Origin: Steroidobacter gossypii
GTDB taxonomy: Bacteria > Pseudomonadota > Gammaproteobacteria > Steroidobacterales > Steroidobacteraceae
NCBI RefSeq assembly: GCF_016801985.1
Contig: NZ_JAEVLS010000006.1
Coordinates: 186,001 to 250,000, forward strand
Direction of reading: 5' to 3'
DNA: 64,000 bases
A model generated the notes under the pieces. It saw only the letters and a list, made by a program, of their open reading frames with translations. It had not been told where the DNA came from and did not search any database. Numbering within the stretch: position 1 is the first letter of the stretch; every line of letters starts with the position of its first letter. Shown one piece after another: positions 25,460 through 36,275 of the stretch. A program made the translations under genes and the position numbers.

Positions 25460-27463
25460 ATGCAGACAGCGCACCGCCGGCAGCTCGCCAACGCCATCCG
25501 CGCCCTGGCGATGGACGCCGTGCAAAAGGCCAACTCCGGCCATCCGGGCATGCCCATGGGCATGGCGGACATTGCGGAAGTCTTGTGGAACGATCATCTC
25601 AAGCACAATCCTGGCAATCCACTGTGGCCAGATCGCGACCGTTTCGTGGTGTCCAATGGCCACGGCTCGATGCTGCTGTACTCGCTGCTGCACCTGACGG
25701 GCTATCCGCTGAAGCTGGAGGACCTGCAGAAGTTCCGGCAGCTCGGCTCGCACACCGCCGGTCACCCCGAGCACGACTCGCACCTGGGCATCGAGACCAC
25801 CACCGGCCCGCTGGGCCAGGGGCTCGCGAACGCGGTCGGCATGGCGCTGGCGGAAAAGCACCTGGCGGCCGCTTTCAATCGCCCCGGACACGAGATCGTC
25901 GATCACCGCACCTGGGTGTTTCTCGGCGACGGCTGCCTCATGGAAGGCGTGTCGCATGAAGCGTGCTCGCTCGCCGGCACGCTCAAGCTCGGCAAGCTGA
26001 TCGCGTTCTACGACGACAACGGCATTTCCATCGACGGCGAAGTGCACGGCTGGTTCACTGACGACACGCCGAAGCGCTTCGAAGCTTACGGCTGGCACGT
26101 GGTGGCTAACGTCGATGGCCACGATCCCGCGGCCATCGAGAAGGCCATCGCCGCCGCGGTGGCGCAGACCGACAAGCCGAGCCTGATCTGTTGCAAGACC
26201 ATCATCGGCTGGGGCTCGCCGAACAAGCAGGGCACCGAGGCTACGCACGGCGCGGCGCTTGGCGCCGACGAGGTGGCCGCGACTCGCAAGCACCTTGGCT
26301 GGAACTACGAGCCGTTCGTCATTCCCGACGAGATCCGTTCGGGATGGGACGCTCGCGATAAAGGCGCGCAGCGCGAGTCCGAGTGGCAAAAGCGCTTCGA
26401 CGCATACCAGGCCGAATTCCCGGAGCTGGCGGCCGAGTACCAGCGTCGCCAGGCGGGCGAACTGCCGAGCGGCTGGCGCGACGTGGTGTCGAAGTACGTC
26501 GCCGAAGTTGCCAAGGAGAGCAAGGCGCTCGCGACCCGGCAGTCTTCACAGGCTTCATTGAACGCCTACGGCCCCGGCTTGCCGGAGTTGCTGGGCGGCT
26601 CGGCCGACCTCACCGGTTCCAACAACACCAATCGCAAGGACTCGCGCTCCATGACCGGCGCGGATCCCTCCGGCAACTACATCCATTACGGCGTGCGCGA
26701 GTTCGGCATGAGCGCGCTCATGAACGGAATGGCGTTGCACGGTGGCCTGATTCCTTATGGCGGCACCTTCCTGGTGTTCTCCGATTACGCTCGCAACGCC
26801 ATGCGCATGTCGGCGTTGATGAAGCAGCGCGTGATCTATGTGATGACCCACGACTCGATCGGCTTGGGCGAGGACGGCCCGACGCATCAGCCGGTGGAAC
26901 ATCTGCCCAGTCTGCGCATCATTCCCAACATGATCGTGTGGCGCCCCTGTGACAGCACGGAGACGGCGCTCGCATGGGCCGACGCGATCGAACGTCGAGA
27001 CGGTCCGACGACCCTGGCGCTGACGCGCCAGGCGTTGCCGCAGCAGCCGCGCAGCGAACAGCAGATCGCCAACATCCGGCGAGGCGGCTATGTGCTCAAG
27101 GATTCGGACGGCGCGCCGGAGGCGATCCTGATTGCCACCGGCTCGGAAGTCGCGGTGGCCGTCGAAGCGGCCGCTCAGTTGCAACAGGCCGGCAAGCGGG
27201 TGCGTGTGGTGTCGATGCCGAGCACCAACGTGTTCGAAGCGCAGGACGAGAGCTATCGCGAACAGGTGCTGCCGCGTAATGTCGAAGTGCGTGTGGCGAT
27301 TGAAGCGGCCGCCACCGAGACGTGGTATCGCTATGTCGGTCCGCGTGGCGCCATCATCGGCATGACTACGTTCGGCGCGTCCGGCGTGGCCAAGGATCTG
27401 TTCAAACATTTCGGCTTCACGGCGGACAATGTCGTCCGCACCGTGCAGAAGCTGCTGCAGTGA
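25460..27463 (+). CDS. tkt: Transketolase
   Basis: TPP enzyme moving two-carbon units between ketose and aldose phosphates in the pentose-phosphate path (667 aa, normal length). [18 protein letters not shown] begins the TPP domain. [15 protein letters not shown] and [12 protein letters not shown] form the TPP/metal site. [18 protein letters not shown] is the transketolase signature of the pyrimidine domain, and a C-terminal Rossmann domain starts near 535. It opens a plus-strand run tkt-gap-pgk-pyk with short gaps (19, 2 and 16 bp), clearly one operon. The start [21 protein letters not shown] fits the family. Confidence 0.97.
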   Translation: MQTAHRRQLANAIRALAMDAVQKANSGHPGMPMGMADIAEVLWNDHLKHNPGNPLWPDRDRFVVSNGHGSMLLYSLLHLTGYPLKLEDLQKFRQLGSHTAGHPEHDSHLGIETTTGPLGQGLANAVGMALAEKHLAAAFNRPGHEIVDHRTWVFLGDGCLMEGVSHEACSLAGTLKLGKLIAFYDDNGISIDGEVHGWFTDDTPKRFEAYGWHVVANVDGHDPAAIEKAIAAAVAQTDKPSLICCKTIIGWGSPNKQGTEATHGAALGADEVAATRKHLGWNYEPFVIPDEIRSGWDARDKGAQRESEWQKRFDAYQAEFPELAAEYQRRQAGELPSGWRDVVSKYVAEVAKESKALATRQSSQASLNAYGPGLPELLGGSADLTGSNNTNRKDSRSMTGADPSGNYIHYGVREFGMSALMNGMALHGGLIPYGGTFLVFSDYARNAMRMSALMKQRVIYVMTHDSIGLGEDGPTHQPVEHLPSLRIIPNMIVWRPCDSTETALAWADAIERRDGPTTLALTRQALPQQPRSEQQIANIRRGGYVLKDSDGAPEAILIATGSEVAVAVEAAAQLQQAGKRVRVVSMPSTNVFEAQDESYREQVLPRNVEVRVAIEAAATETWYRYVGPRGAIIGMTTFGASGVAKDLFKHFGFTADNVVRTVQKLLQ

Positions 27464-27482
27464 TTTCAACGAGGTAACGCGA

Positions 27483-28496
<1,014 letters not shown>

Positions 28497-28498
28497 TC

Positions 28499-29674
28499 AT
28501 GGCCGTCTTGCGGATGGTCGATCTAGACCTGCGCGACAAGCGCGTGCTGATCCGTGAGGATCTGAACGTGCCGGTGCAGGGTGGAGTAGTCACCAGCGAC
28601 GCGCGCATCCGCGCGTCGCTGCCCACGATCCAGGCAGCGAAGGAGAAGGGCGCGCGCGTGCTCGTCATGTCGCACCTGGGTCGTCCCGAAGAAGGCGTGT
28701 ACGACGAAGAGTTTTCGCTGGCGCCGGTGGCGCAGCGGCTGTCCGAGCTGCTGGGCTACAAGGTGCGCTTCGAGAAGCACTGGCTGGACGGCGTCGATGC
28801 CGAGCCGGGCGAGGTGGTGCTGCTGGAGAACGTGCGCTTCAACAAGGGCGAGAAAAAGGACAACGAAGCGCTGGCCCAGAAAATGGCCGCGCTGTGCGAC
28901 GTGTTCGTGATGGACGCGTTCGGCACCGCGCATCGCGCCGAAGCCAGCACGCACGGGGTCGCGAAGTTCGCCAAGGTCGCATGCGCCGGTCCGTTGCTGA
29001 TGAACGAGCTGGTGGCGCTCGAGACCGCGCTGGAAAAACCCAAGCGGCCGTTGATCGCCATCGTGGCCGGCTCCAAGGTGTCCACCAAGCTCACGGTGCT
29101 CGAGAGCCTGTTGTCCAAGGTGGATACGCTGATCGTGGGCGGCGGCATCGCCAATACCTTCCTGGCCGCGCAGGGTCATCCGATCGGCAAGTCGCTGCAC
29201 GAGGCGGACATGATCGACATCGCCAAGGCCCTGCTGAAGCGCTCGGCGGAGTTGAATGTGCAGATTCCATTGCCCACCGACGTGGTGGTCGCCAAGGAAT
29301 TCTCGGCAAATGCCGAAGCCGACGTGAAGCCGGTAGCCAAGGTCCAGGCCGACGAGATGATTCTCGACATCGGCCCGGACACGGCTGAAAAGTTTGCACG
29401 CTCGTTCGCCAGCGCCGGCACCATCGTCTGGAACGGCCCGGTGGGCGTATTCGAGTTCGATCAGTTCGGCGAGGGCACGCGCACTCTGGCGCAGGCCATC
29501 GCGAAAGCATCCGCATTTTCCATTGCCGGTGGTGGCGATACGCTAGCCGCTATCGAGAAATATCGTGTAGAAGACGACATCTCATATATCTCCACCGGTG
29601 GCGGCGCCTTCCTGGAATTTCTGGAGGGCAAGAAGCTGCCGGCGGTTGCGGTATTGGAAGAGCGCAGTCGTTAA
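28499..29674 (+). CDS. pgk: Phosphoglycerate kinase
   Basis: Transfers phosphate from 1,3-bisphosphoglycerate to ADP (391 aa). [56 protein letters not shown] and the nucleotide-site [12 protein letters not shown] near the C-terminus are all in place. The ATG at 28499 ([16 protein letters not shown]) begins 2 bp after the gap stop, so translation is coupled. Upstream extensions would lie inside gap. Confidence 0.97.
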   Translation: MAVLRMVDLDLRDKRVLIREDLNVPVQGGVVTSDARIRASLPTIQAAKEKGARVLVMSHLGRPEEGVYDEEFSLAPVAQRLSELLGYKVRFEKHWLDGVDAEPGEVVLLENVRFNKGEKKDNEALAQKMAALCDVFVMDAFGTAHRAEASTHGVAKFAKVACAGPLLMNELVALETALEKPKRPLIAIVAGSKVSTKLTVLESLLSKVDTLIVGGGIANTFLAAQGHPIGKSLHEADMIDIAKALLKRSAELNVQIPLPTDVVVAKEFSANAEADVKPVAKVQADEMILDIGPDTAEKFARSFASAGTIVWNGPVGVFEFDQFGEGTRTLAQAIAKASAFSIAGGGDTLAAIEKYRVEDDISYISTGGGAFLEFLEGKKLPAVAVLEERSR

Positions 29675-29690
29675 CGTACACGAGGTTTCA

Positions 29691-31124
29691 ATGCTCCGTC
29701 GCACCAAGATCCTGACTACCCTCGGGCCGGCCACCGATAACCCAAAGGTGTTGGGGGAAATGCTGCGCGCTGGCGCCGACGTCGTGCGAGTGAATTTCTC
29801 GCACGGCGAGGCCGCGGCGCACGCCAAGCGCGTCCAGATGGTGCGTGAAGTGGCGGAACAGGTCGGCAAGTGGGTCGCCGTGCTCGGCGACCTGCAGGGC
29901 CCGAAGATCCGCATCGATCGCTTCGTCGAAGGCAAGGTGTTCCTGAACGAGGGAGAAACCTTCGTGCTGGACGTGGCCCTGGACTCCAAGGCCGGCACCG
30001 CCAAATCGGTAGGCGTCGCTTACAAGAATCTGCCGAAGGACGTTCGTGCGGGCGATACGCTGTTGTTGAACGACGGCTTGATCGTGCTCGAGGTCACGGA
30101 CGTCGACGGTCCGCGCATCATGACCAAAGTTGTGGTGGGCGGTGAGCTTTCCGACAACAAAGGCATCAACAAGCAGGGCGGCGGCCTGTCCGCTGGCGCG
30201 TTGACCGACAAGGATCGCGAGCACATCAAGCTCGCTGCCGAGCTCGGCGTGGATTACCTCGCGGTGTCTTTCGCTCGCGATGGCCATGACATGGAAGAAG
30301 CTCGCCAGCTGTTGCGTGGCGCCGGCGGTCACGGCCACCTCGTGGCCAAGATCGAGCGCAGCGAAGCGCTGGTGAACCTGGATCGCATCATTCAAGCCAG
30401 CGACGCCGTGATGGTGGCGCGCGGCGATCTCGGCGTCGAAGTCGGTTATGCCGAGCTGACGGGTCTGCAGAAACACATCATCTCCGCCTGTCGCAAGCGC
30501 AATCGCGTGGTGATCACGGCGACCCAGATGATGGAATCGATGATTCACAACCCGGTACCGACCCGGGCCGAAGTCTCCGACATCGCGAACGCCGTTATGG
30601 ACGGCACCGATGCGGTGATGCTCTCGGGCGAGAGCGCCGTGGGCAAGTATCCGGTGAAGGCCGTGGCCACCATGGCTCAGGTCATCCTCGGCGCCGAGAA
30701 GTACGAGTCTTCGCACACGCCGGTTCGTCATCGCACCGAGCACAGCATTTTCGAGAAGACCGACGAAGCCATCGCCATGGCGGTGATGTACACGGCCAAT
30801 CACCTGAAGGTGAAGGCCATCGTGGCGTTGACCGAGTCCGGCTCCACGCCGCTGTGGATGTCGCGTATCCGGGCCGACATTCCGATCTACGCATTCACGC
30901 GTCACGAAGAGACGCGGCGCCGGGTCATGCTCTATCGCGGCGTCTACCCGGTGACGTTCGATATCACTCACTCGAATGCGCAGTTGCTGTACGCGGACAT
31001 TTTCAAACTCATGCTCAAACAGGGCATGGTGGAGATCGGCGACCGTATCATCCTCACCAAGGGTGAGCTGTCGGGGGTCTCGGGCAAGACCAACGCGATG
31101 AAGATTCTCGAGGTACGCGTTTAG
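29691..31124 (+). CDS. pyk: Pyruvate kinase
   Basis: Final ATP-forming step of glycolysis (477 aa, PykA-like length). RRTKILTTLGPATDNP begins the barrel. VAVLGDLQGPKIRI, the metal/phosphoryl site VAKIERSEALVNLD, ARGDLGVEV and ATQMMESMI are standard signatures. A B-domain lies at about 68-165 and a C-terminal allosteric domain from about 345. It lies 16 bp after pgk and 11 bp before the acylase gene. With a PPi-dependent PFK as the upper-glycolysis enzyme in the same window, net ATP yield would differ from the textbook path. Confidence 0.96.
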   Translation: MLRRTKILTTLGPATDNPKVLGEMLRAGADVVRVNFSHGEAAAHAKRVQMVREVAEQVGKWVAVLGDLQGPKIRIDRFVEGKVFLNEGETFVLDVALDSKAGTAKSVGVAYKNLPKDVRAGDTLLLNDGLIVLEVTDVDGPRIMTKVVVGGELSDNKGINKQGGGLSAGALTDKDREHIKLAAELGVDYLAVSFARDGHDMEEARQLLRGAGGHGHLVAKIERSEALVNLDRIIQASDAVMVARGDLGVEVGYAELTGLQKHIISACRKRNRVVITATQMMESMIHNPVPTRAEVSDIANAVMDGTDAVMLSGESAVGKYPVKAVATMAQVILGAEKYESSHTPVRHRTEHSIFEKTDEAIAMAVMYTANHLKVKAIVALTESGSTPLWMSRIRADIPIYAFTRHEETRRRVMLYRGVYPVTFDITHSNAQLLYADIFKLMLKQGMVEIGDRIILTKGELSGVSGKTNAMKILEVRV

Positions 31125-31135
31125 CGCCTGCTTCC

Positions 31136-33547
31136 ATGCGTCTGCTTCGGCCGCTGCGTAATGTCGCGCTCGCTGTTCTGATCGTTCTTGTCATCGGCGT
31201 GCTGGCCGGGTATTTCGCACTTCGCGCCAGCCTGCCTCGCCTCGACGGCAACATCACGGCCGCACAAGTCTCCGCCCCCGCCTCCATCGAGCGCGACGGC
31301 GAGGGCACGCCAGTGCTTCGCGCCAGCACGCGATCCGATCTCGCCTATGCGACTGGCTTCGCGCACGCGCAGGACCGTTATTTCCAGATGGATCTGATGC
31401 GGCGTGCGGCCGCCGGCGAGATGGCCGAGTTGCTCGGTCCTGCAGTGCTGGAAGCGGATCGCAAGCTGCGCGTGCATGGCTTTCGTCAGGTCGCTCGCGA
31501 AGTGCTAGCGGCGGCGACGGAGAACGATCGTGCGTTGATCGAGGCCTATGCCGCCGGCGCCAACTTCGCGCTGTCGGAGGCCCGCGCGAAGCCTTGGGAA
31601 TATTTGCTGTTGGGCGAGCAGCCGGCGCCGTGGCAGCCCGAGGATTCGGTGCTGGTCGCGTTCTCGATGTATCTGAATCTGAACGACTCCAGCGGCGCCG
31701 ACGAGCTGGCGCGCCTGCAGCTCTATGAGGCGTTGCCACCCACCATGTTCGCTTTCCTGGCGCCGCTGGGCACTGAATGGGATGCGCCCATCGCCGGTGG
31801 CACCATTCGTTCGGCAACGATTCCGTCGGCGGATATTTTCGATTTGCGCACCGGGGCCGCGCGGGCGGCGGCTCTATCCGCGCCGCGCACCGACGGCACG
31901 ATGGAAGAGAAAACATTCGTCGGTAGCAACAGCTGGGCCGTCGCCGGATCGCACACCGTCGACAAAGCCGCCTTGCTTGCCAACGACATGCATCTGGGCT
32001 TGCGTCTGCCCCATGTCTGGTACCGCGCTCGCATGATCGTTGAAGCGGAGGGCGACGCGCGCCGCGATCTGGTGGGGGTGACATTGCCGGGTCTGCCGGT
32101 GCTGATCGTAGGCAGCAACGGCAACGTGGCCTGGGGCTTCACCAACAGCTTCGGCGATTGGACCGACCTGATCATCGTGGAGCGCGATCCGCAGGACGCC
32201 ACGCGCTATCTCACCCCCGAGGGCTCGGAGCCTTTCGAAGTTCGAGACGAGATCCTGAGGGTCAAGGACGGAGATCCGGAACGCCTCAGAGTGCTGAACA
32301 CGCGTTGGGGGCCGATCGTTCGCGAGGAGGCGTCGAATCGCCTGCTGGCGCTTGCATGGACCGCGCATCACGCGCAGGCCACCAACTTCCGCATGCTCGA
32401 TCTGGAGACCGCCGACAACGTCGAAGCGGCGTTGCTGGCTGCCAACCGCTCCGGCGTGCCGGTGCAGAACTTCCTGGCGGTCGACGCCGGCGGACGCATC
32501 GGCTGGACGTTGATGGGCCAGGTGCCGGTGCGAGGCAAGTACGACTCGACCATGCCGTATCTTTGGAACACGCCGGACGCCGGTTGGATGGGTTGGCGTA
32601 AACCGGAGGAGTATCCGCGCATCGTCGATCCGGCCGCGGGCCGTTTGTGGACCGCGAATGCGCGCACCATCGATGTGGAATCGTGGCTGTCGTTCATGGG
32701 CGATGGCATGTACGACAACGGCGCGCGCGCTACGCAGATCCGCGACGACTTGCTGGCGCTCGAAAGCGCGAACGCCAGAGACATGGTGAACATTCAGCTG
32801 GATGATCGCGCTTTGTTTCTAGTTCGGTGGCGCGATTTCCTGCTCGAGTTGCTGAACACGGACGCGGTGAAAGGGCAGCCGTTGCGTGCCGAGGCTCGCA
32901 AGTATCTGGAAGACTGGTCGGCGCGCGCCGCGGCCGAGGATGTCGGCTATCGGCTGGTGCGAGCGATGCGTTTGCAGATCCGCAAGGATATCTTCGAGTC
33001 GCTGACCGCCGTTGCGCGTATTAAATATCCCGAGACGAAGTTCGCTCCGTCCGCGCAGTTCGAAGGTCCGCTGTGGCAGTTGATCACTCGCCAACCGGCG
33101 CACATGCTCGATCCGCGTTTCGGCAGCTGGGAAGAGGCGTTGCTGGCGTCCGTCGACGCGGCTCTGCAAGCGTTGATCGCTGAATGCAACACGTTGAGCC
33201 AGTGCACCTGGGGCGCGCAGAACACGCTGGTCATGCGCCATCCTTTGTCGCAAGCCGTGCCGTTTATCGGTCGCTGGCTGGATATGCCGGCGCAGCGGCT
33301 GTCCGGGGACGCTTTCATGCCGCGCGTCCAGGGGCCGTCGTTCGGCGCGTCTCAGCGCATGGTGGTGTCGCCGGGGCGCGAGGCGGAAGGATATTTCCAG
33401 ATGCCCGGCGGCCCGGTGGATCACCCGCTGTCGCCGTTCTACGGAGCAGGCCATAACGCCTGGGCGCACGGCGAGCCGCGCCCGCTGCTGCCCGGCGACC
33501 CCCGACACACGCTCAAATTATTGCCTGGCGCGGCAACCAAACAATGA
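31136..33547 (+). CDS. Penicillin acylase-family (Ntn) hydrolase
   Basis: 803-aa amidohydrolase of the N-terminal-nucleophile class, members of which cleave penicillins, N-acyl-homoserine lactones or other acyl amides. The N-terminus is a signal-anchor (RNVALAVLIVLVIGVLAGYFAL), so it works in the periplasm. The alpha part contains FAHAQDRYFQMDLMRRAAAGE. The autocatalytic junction is FVGSNSWAVAG, giving Ser264 as new N-terminus of the beta chain. NDMHLGLRLPHVWYR and WGFTNSFGDWTDL are family blocks. It follows pyk by 11 bp, but a metabolic link is not evident. Quorum-quenching activity is possible, not shown. Confidence 0.9.
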   Translation: MRLLRPLRNVALAVLIVLVIGVLAGYFALRASLPRLDGNITAAQVSAPASIERDGEGTPVLRASTRSDLAYATGFAHAQDRYFQMDLMRRAAAGEMAELLGPAVLEADRKLRVHGFRQVAREVLAAATENDRALIEAYAAGANFALSEARAKPWEYLLLGEQPAPWQPEDSVLVAFSMYLNLNDSSGADELARLQLYEALPPTMFAFLAPLGTEWDAPIAGGTIRSATIPSADIFDLRTGAARAAALSAPRTDGTMEEKTFVGSNSWAVAGSHTVDKAALLANDMHLGLRLPHVWYRARMIVEAEGDARRDLVGVTLPGLPVLIVGSNGNVAWGFTNSFGDWTDLIIVERDPQDATRYLTPEGSEPFEVRDEILRVKDGDPERLRVLNTRWGPIVREEASNRLLALAWTAHHAQATNFRMLDLETADNVEAALLAANRSGVPVQNFLAVDAGGRIGWTLMGQVPVRGKYDSTMPYLWNTPDAGWMGWRKPEEYPRIVDPAAGRLWTANARTIDVESWLSFMGDGMYDNGARATQIRDDLLALESANARDMVNIQLDDRALFLVRWRDFLLELLNTDAVKGQPLRAEARKYLEDWSARAAAEDVGYRLVRAMRLQIRKDIFESLTAVARIKYPETKFAPSAQFEGPLWQLITRQPAHMLDPRFGSWEEALLASVDAALQALIAECNTLSQCTWGAQNTLVMRHPLSQAVPFIGRWLDMPAQRLSGDAFMPRVQGPSFGASQRMVVSPGREAEGYFQMPGGPVDHPLSPFYGAGHNAWAHGEPRPLLPGDPRHTLKLLPGAATKQ

Positions 33548-33616
33548 GTCATGCGTCTGCCGATGGTATGGTGTGACTCTGTTTGCTTGGGTCACGCGCG
33601 TCCTATCGGAGAGTTC

Positions 33617-34462
33617 ATGTCACGCTTCGCCGGCACCGACAACTACGTCGCTACTGAAGATTTGATGATGGCCGTCAACGCGGCCGTGGTGCTGGGCCGT
33701 CCGTTGCTGGTCAAGGGCGAGCCGGGCACCGGCAAAACCCAGCTGGCCGAAGAAGTCGCGCGCTCGCTGCAGCGGCCCTTGTACCGCTGGCACATCAAGT
33801 CCACCACGAAAGCCCAGCAGGGCTTGTATGAATACGACGCGGTGTCACGCCTGCGCGATTCGCAGCTCGGCGACGCCAAGGTGCACGACATCGGCAACTA
33901 CATCGTCAAAGGCCGCCTCTGGGAGGCCTTCGAAAGCGATGTGCAGCCGGTGCTGCTGGTGGACGAGATCGACAAGGCCGACATCGAATTCCCCAACGAT
34001 CTGTTGCACGAGCTGGATCGCATGGAGTTCTACGTGTACGAGACACGCCAGTGGATCAAGGCGCGGCATCGACCCATCATCATCATCACCAGCAACAACG
34101 AAAAGGAACTGCCGGATGCATTCCTGCGGCGTTGTTTCTTTCATTACATCCGGTTCCCCGATGCGACCACCATGGAGCGCATCGTCGGCGTGCACTATCC
34201 GACCTTGAAGAAGGAGCTGCTGTCGGAGGCGCTCACCGCATTCTTCAAAGTGCGCGAGATGCCGGGGCTGAAAAAGAAGCCTTCGACGTCGGAGTTGCTC
34301 GACTGGATCAAGCTGCTGGTGGCCGAGGACATTCCGCCCGAGGCGCTGCGTAGCGACGATCCGAAGAAATCGATTCCGCCGTTGTACGGCGCGCTGCTGA
34401 AGAACGAGCAGGATGTGCACCTGTTCGAGCAACTGGTGTTCCTGAATCGTCGGAGCCGCTAA
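33617..34462 (+). CDS. MoxR-type AAA+ ATPase
   Basis: 281-aa chaperone-like ATPase. Walker A GEPGTGKT (about 36-43), Walker B VLLVDEIDKAD, sensor 1 IIITSNNEKELPDAFLRRC and a C-terminal lid are visible. MoxR proteins work with VWA-domain partners to insert metals or remodel complexes. The next gene, 48 bp away, is exactly such a VWA protein. The start MSRFAGTDNYVATEDL at 33617 has GGAGAG ahead of it. The wider target of the pair is unknown here. Confidence 0.92.
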   Translation: MSRFAGTDNYVATEDLMMAVNAAVVLGRPLLVKGEPGTGKTQLAEEVARSLQRPLYRWHIKSTTKAQQGLYEYDAVSRLRDSQLGDAKVHDIGNYIVKGRLWEAFESDVQPVLLVDEIDKADIEFPNDLLHELDRMEFYVYETRQWIKARHRPIIIITSNNEKELPDAFLRRCFFHYIRFPDATTMERIVGVHYPTLKKELLSEALTAFFKVREMPGLKKKPSTSELLDWIKLLVAEDIPPEALRSDDPKKSIPPLYGALLKNEQDVHLFEQLVFLNRRSR

Positions 34463-34510
34463 GGGCCATCTTTCTCCGACGAACCCTCAACCACGTCGCC
34501 GCCAACTACC

Positions 34511-35686
34511 ATGCTCGTGCCGTTCTTCTTCAAGTTGCGCGAAGCCGCGGTGCCGGTGTCCATCACCGAGTTCCTGTCCCTGTTGCAGGCCTTGCAGGCG
34601 CGCGTTGCCAGCGCCAGCGCGGAGGATTTCTATTATCTGTCGCGCGCCTGTCTGGTGAAGGACGAACGACATTTCGATCGCTTCGATCGCGCGTTCGCGG
34701 CGCACTTCAAGGGGGCCGAGGATTTGTTCGAGGCCATGATGAAGAGCATCCCCGAGGAATGGCTCAAGCGCATGGGCGAGCGCACGCTGTCCGAAGAGGA
34801 GAAGGCGCAGATCAAGGCGCTCGGCGGTTGGGACAAGCTGATCGAGACGTTGAAACAACGCCTGGCCGAACAAAAGGAACGACACCAGGGCGGCAACAAA
34901 TGGATCGGCACCGGCGGCACCTCGCCGTTCGGCGCTTACGGTTACAACCCCGAAGGCATTCGTATCGGCCAGGACGAGTCGCGCAACAAGAGCGCGGTGA
35001 AGGTGTGGGACCAGCGCGAGTTCAAGAATCTCGACGACACGGTCGAGATCGGCACACGCAACATCAAGATCGCGCTACGTAAGCTTCGCAAGTTCGCCCG
35101 CGAGGGCGCGGCCGAGCACCTGGACCTCGACAGCACCATCGATTCAACGGCGCGCAACGCCGGGTTGCTGGATCTGAAGTTCGTGCCGGAGCGGCACAAT
35201 GCGATCAAGGTGCTGTTGTTCCTGGATGTCGGCGGCTCGATGGATTATCACGTTCGCGTGTGCGAGGAGCTGTTCTCGGCGGCGCGCTCGGAGTTCAAAC
35301 ATCTCGAATATTTCTATTTCCACAACTTCGTGTACGAGCACGTGTGGAAGGACAATCGCCGCCGGCACGCGGAGAAGATCCCGACCATGGAAGTGATGCG
35401 CACTTACGGCCACGACTACAAGTTGATCGTGGTCGGCGACGCGACCATGAGCCCGTACGAAATCGTGCAGCCCGGCGGCAGCATCGAGCACTGGAACGAA
35501 GAAGCCGGCGCCATCTGGATGCAACGCCTCACCCGCACCTGGCCCCACCACGTCTGGCTGAACCCCGAACCCGAACAACGCTGGGACTACACGCCCTCCG
35601 TCCAACTCACCCGCGAACTGCTGGAAAACCGCATGTTCCCCCTGACCCTCGGCGGCCTGGAACAAGCCATCAAAGCCCTCCACTGA
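34511..35686 (+). CDS. VWA (CoxE-like) protein, partner of the MoxR ATPase
   Basis: 391-aa protein with an N-terminal helical region (about 1-130) and a C-terminal von Willebrand A domain (about 225-390). The metal-ion adhesion site begins FLDVGGSMD, so the usual DxSxS has glycine in the first serine place, a form common in this CoxE/YehP-like group. No signal peptide, thus cytoplasmic. It makes a two-gene module with the upstream MoxR ATPase. Downstream lies a 585-bp repeat-rich convergent gap. Confidence 0.87.
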   Translation: MLVPFFFKLREAAVPVSITEFLSLLQALQARVASASAEDFYYLSRACLVKDERHFDRFDRAFAAHFKGAEDLFEAMMKSIPEEWLKRMGERTLSEEEKAQIKALGGWDKLIETLKQRLAEQKERHQGGNKWIGTGGTSPFGAYGYNPEGIRIGQDESRNKSAVKVWDQREFKNLDDTVEIGTRNIKIALRKLRKFAREGAAEHLDLDSTIDSTARNAGLLDLKFVPERHNAIKVLLFLDVGGSMDYHVRVCEELFSAARSEFKHLEYFYFHNFVYEHVWKDNRRRHAEKIPTMEVMRTYGHDYKLIVVGDATMSPYEIVQPGGSIEHWNEEAGAIWMQRLTRTWPHHVWLNPEPEQRWDYTPSVQLTRELLENRMFPLTLGGLEQAIKALH

Positions 35687-35706
35687 CCCTCTCTCTCGCT
35701 GCGCCT

Positions 35707-35895
35707 CCCTCGCGCATCGGTTACCACTCGCGCTGGCGTTGCCGCCCCTCGCGCATCGTTACCACTCGCGCTGGCGCTGCCGCCCCTCGCGCATCGGTTA
35801 CCACTCGCGCCGGCGCGCTGCCGTCCCCTCGCGCATCGTTACCACTCGCGCTGGCGCGCTGCCGTCCCCTCGCGCATCGTTACCACTCGCGCTGA
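35707..35895. repeat. ~40-bp tandem repeat, five units
   Basis: Units begin with CCCTCGCGCATCG at 35707, 35746, 35784, 35826 and 35867 (periods 39, 38, 42 and 41 bp). Each goes on with GTTACCACTCGCGCTGGCG-like sequence; the fifth is cut short. Units differ by a few bases and small indels. The words GTTACCAC and CGCGCTGGCG recur on the minus strand in the adk-rnd gap, so the two may be related. Confidence 0.85.
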
Positions 35896-35947
35896 ACGCT
35901 GCCGCTGAGGCTCTTAACGGGGAGTATGCAACGGTCGCCGGAGGCGA

Positions 35948-36090
35948 CGTTCGAGGTGACCTTTCTCCTTCCGGCAGCGTCGAAAAAGAGGGACCTTTTC
36001 GTCGCAGTGCGCCCAGGGACGGGACCCCTCGGGCGCGCTTGCGCGGCCGAGGGGAGCACGGTGCCGGAAGGAGAAAGGTCACCTCGGACG
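35948..36090. repeat. 29-bp inverted repeat with nested AGGGAC-loop hairpins
   Basis: Arms 35948-35976 and 36062-36090 are complementary over 29 bp. The inner 24-25 bp are perfect and there is one T-G pair further out. The 85-nt loop holds three smaller hairpins: an AAAAG/CTTTT stem with AGGGAC in the loop (around 35981-36000), CCC/GGG with AGGGAC (around 36009-36022), and CCCCTCGG/CCGAGGGG capped by CGCGC/GCGCG (around 36026-36056). As RNA this would be a long, very stable structure downstream of the VWA gene. Confidence 0.85.
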
Positions 36091-36144
36091 GCGCGAGCCA
36101 CCGACGCCTCTTCCTCCGAAGAACGCGCCGCTTGCCTCAGCTCA

Positions 36145-36275
36145 GAGCTCCGCCGGAGAATCGGCTCTCGGTCGAACCCAGAGCTCCGCTCAAGGAATCA
36201 GCTCTCGGTCGAACCCAGAGCTCCGCTCAAGGAATCGGCTCTCGGTCGAACCCAGAGCTCCGCTCAAGGAATCAG
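36145..36275 (-). repeat. 37-bp tandem array with GAGC-GGA-GCTC hairpins
   Basis: Three units are nearly identical (starts 36164, 36201, 36238), with a degenerate unit before them. On the minus strand each unit contains GAGCGGAGCTC (36181-36191, 36218-36228, 36255-36265), a 4-bp stem closing exactly on GGA. The last unit reaches into the stop codon of the peroxiredoxin gene, so the array forms the start of its 3' UTR. Confidence 0.85.

Larger units (their letters stand above)
35687..36271. other. 585-bp convergent intergenic region built of repeats
   Basis: Lies between the stops of the VWA gene (+) and the peroxiredoxin gene (-). From left to right it has a ~40-bp tandem repeat (35707-35895), a 29-bp inverted repeat enclosing smaller hairpins (35948-36090), and a 37-bp tandem array (about 36145-36275). 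Frames open across it are compositionally biased and not protein-like. No gene is called. Confidence 0.7.

Noticed and set aside
35707-36275. CRISPR-like arrays (40-bp and 37-bp repeats)
   Set aside because: Units are directly adjacent with no unique spacers, have few copies, vary within the unit, and no cas gene is near. They are plain tandem repeats.
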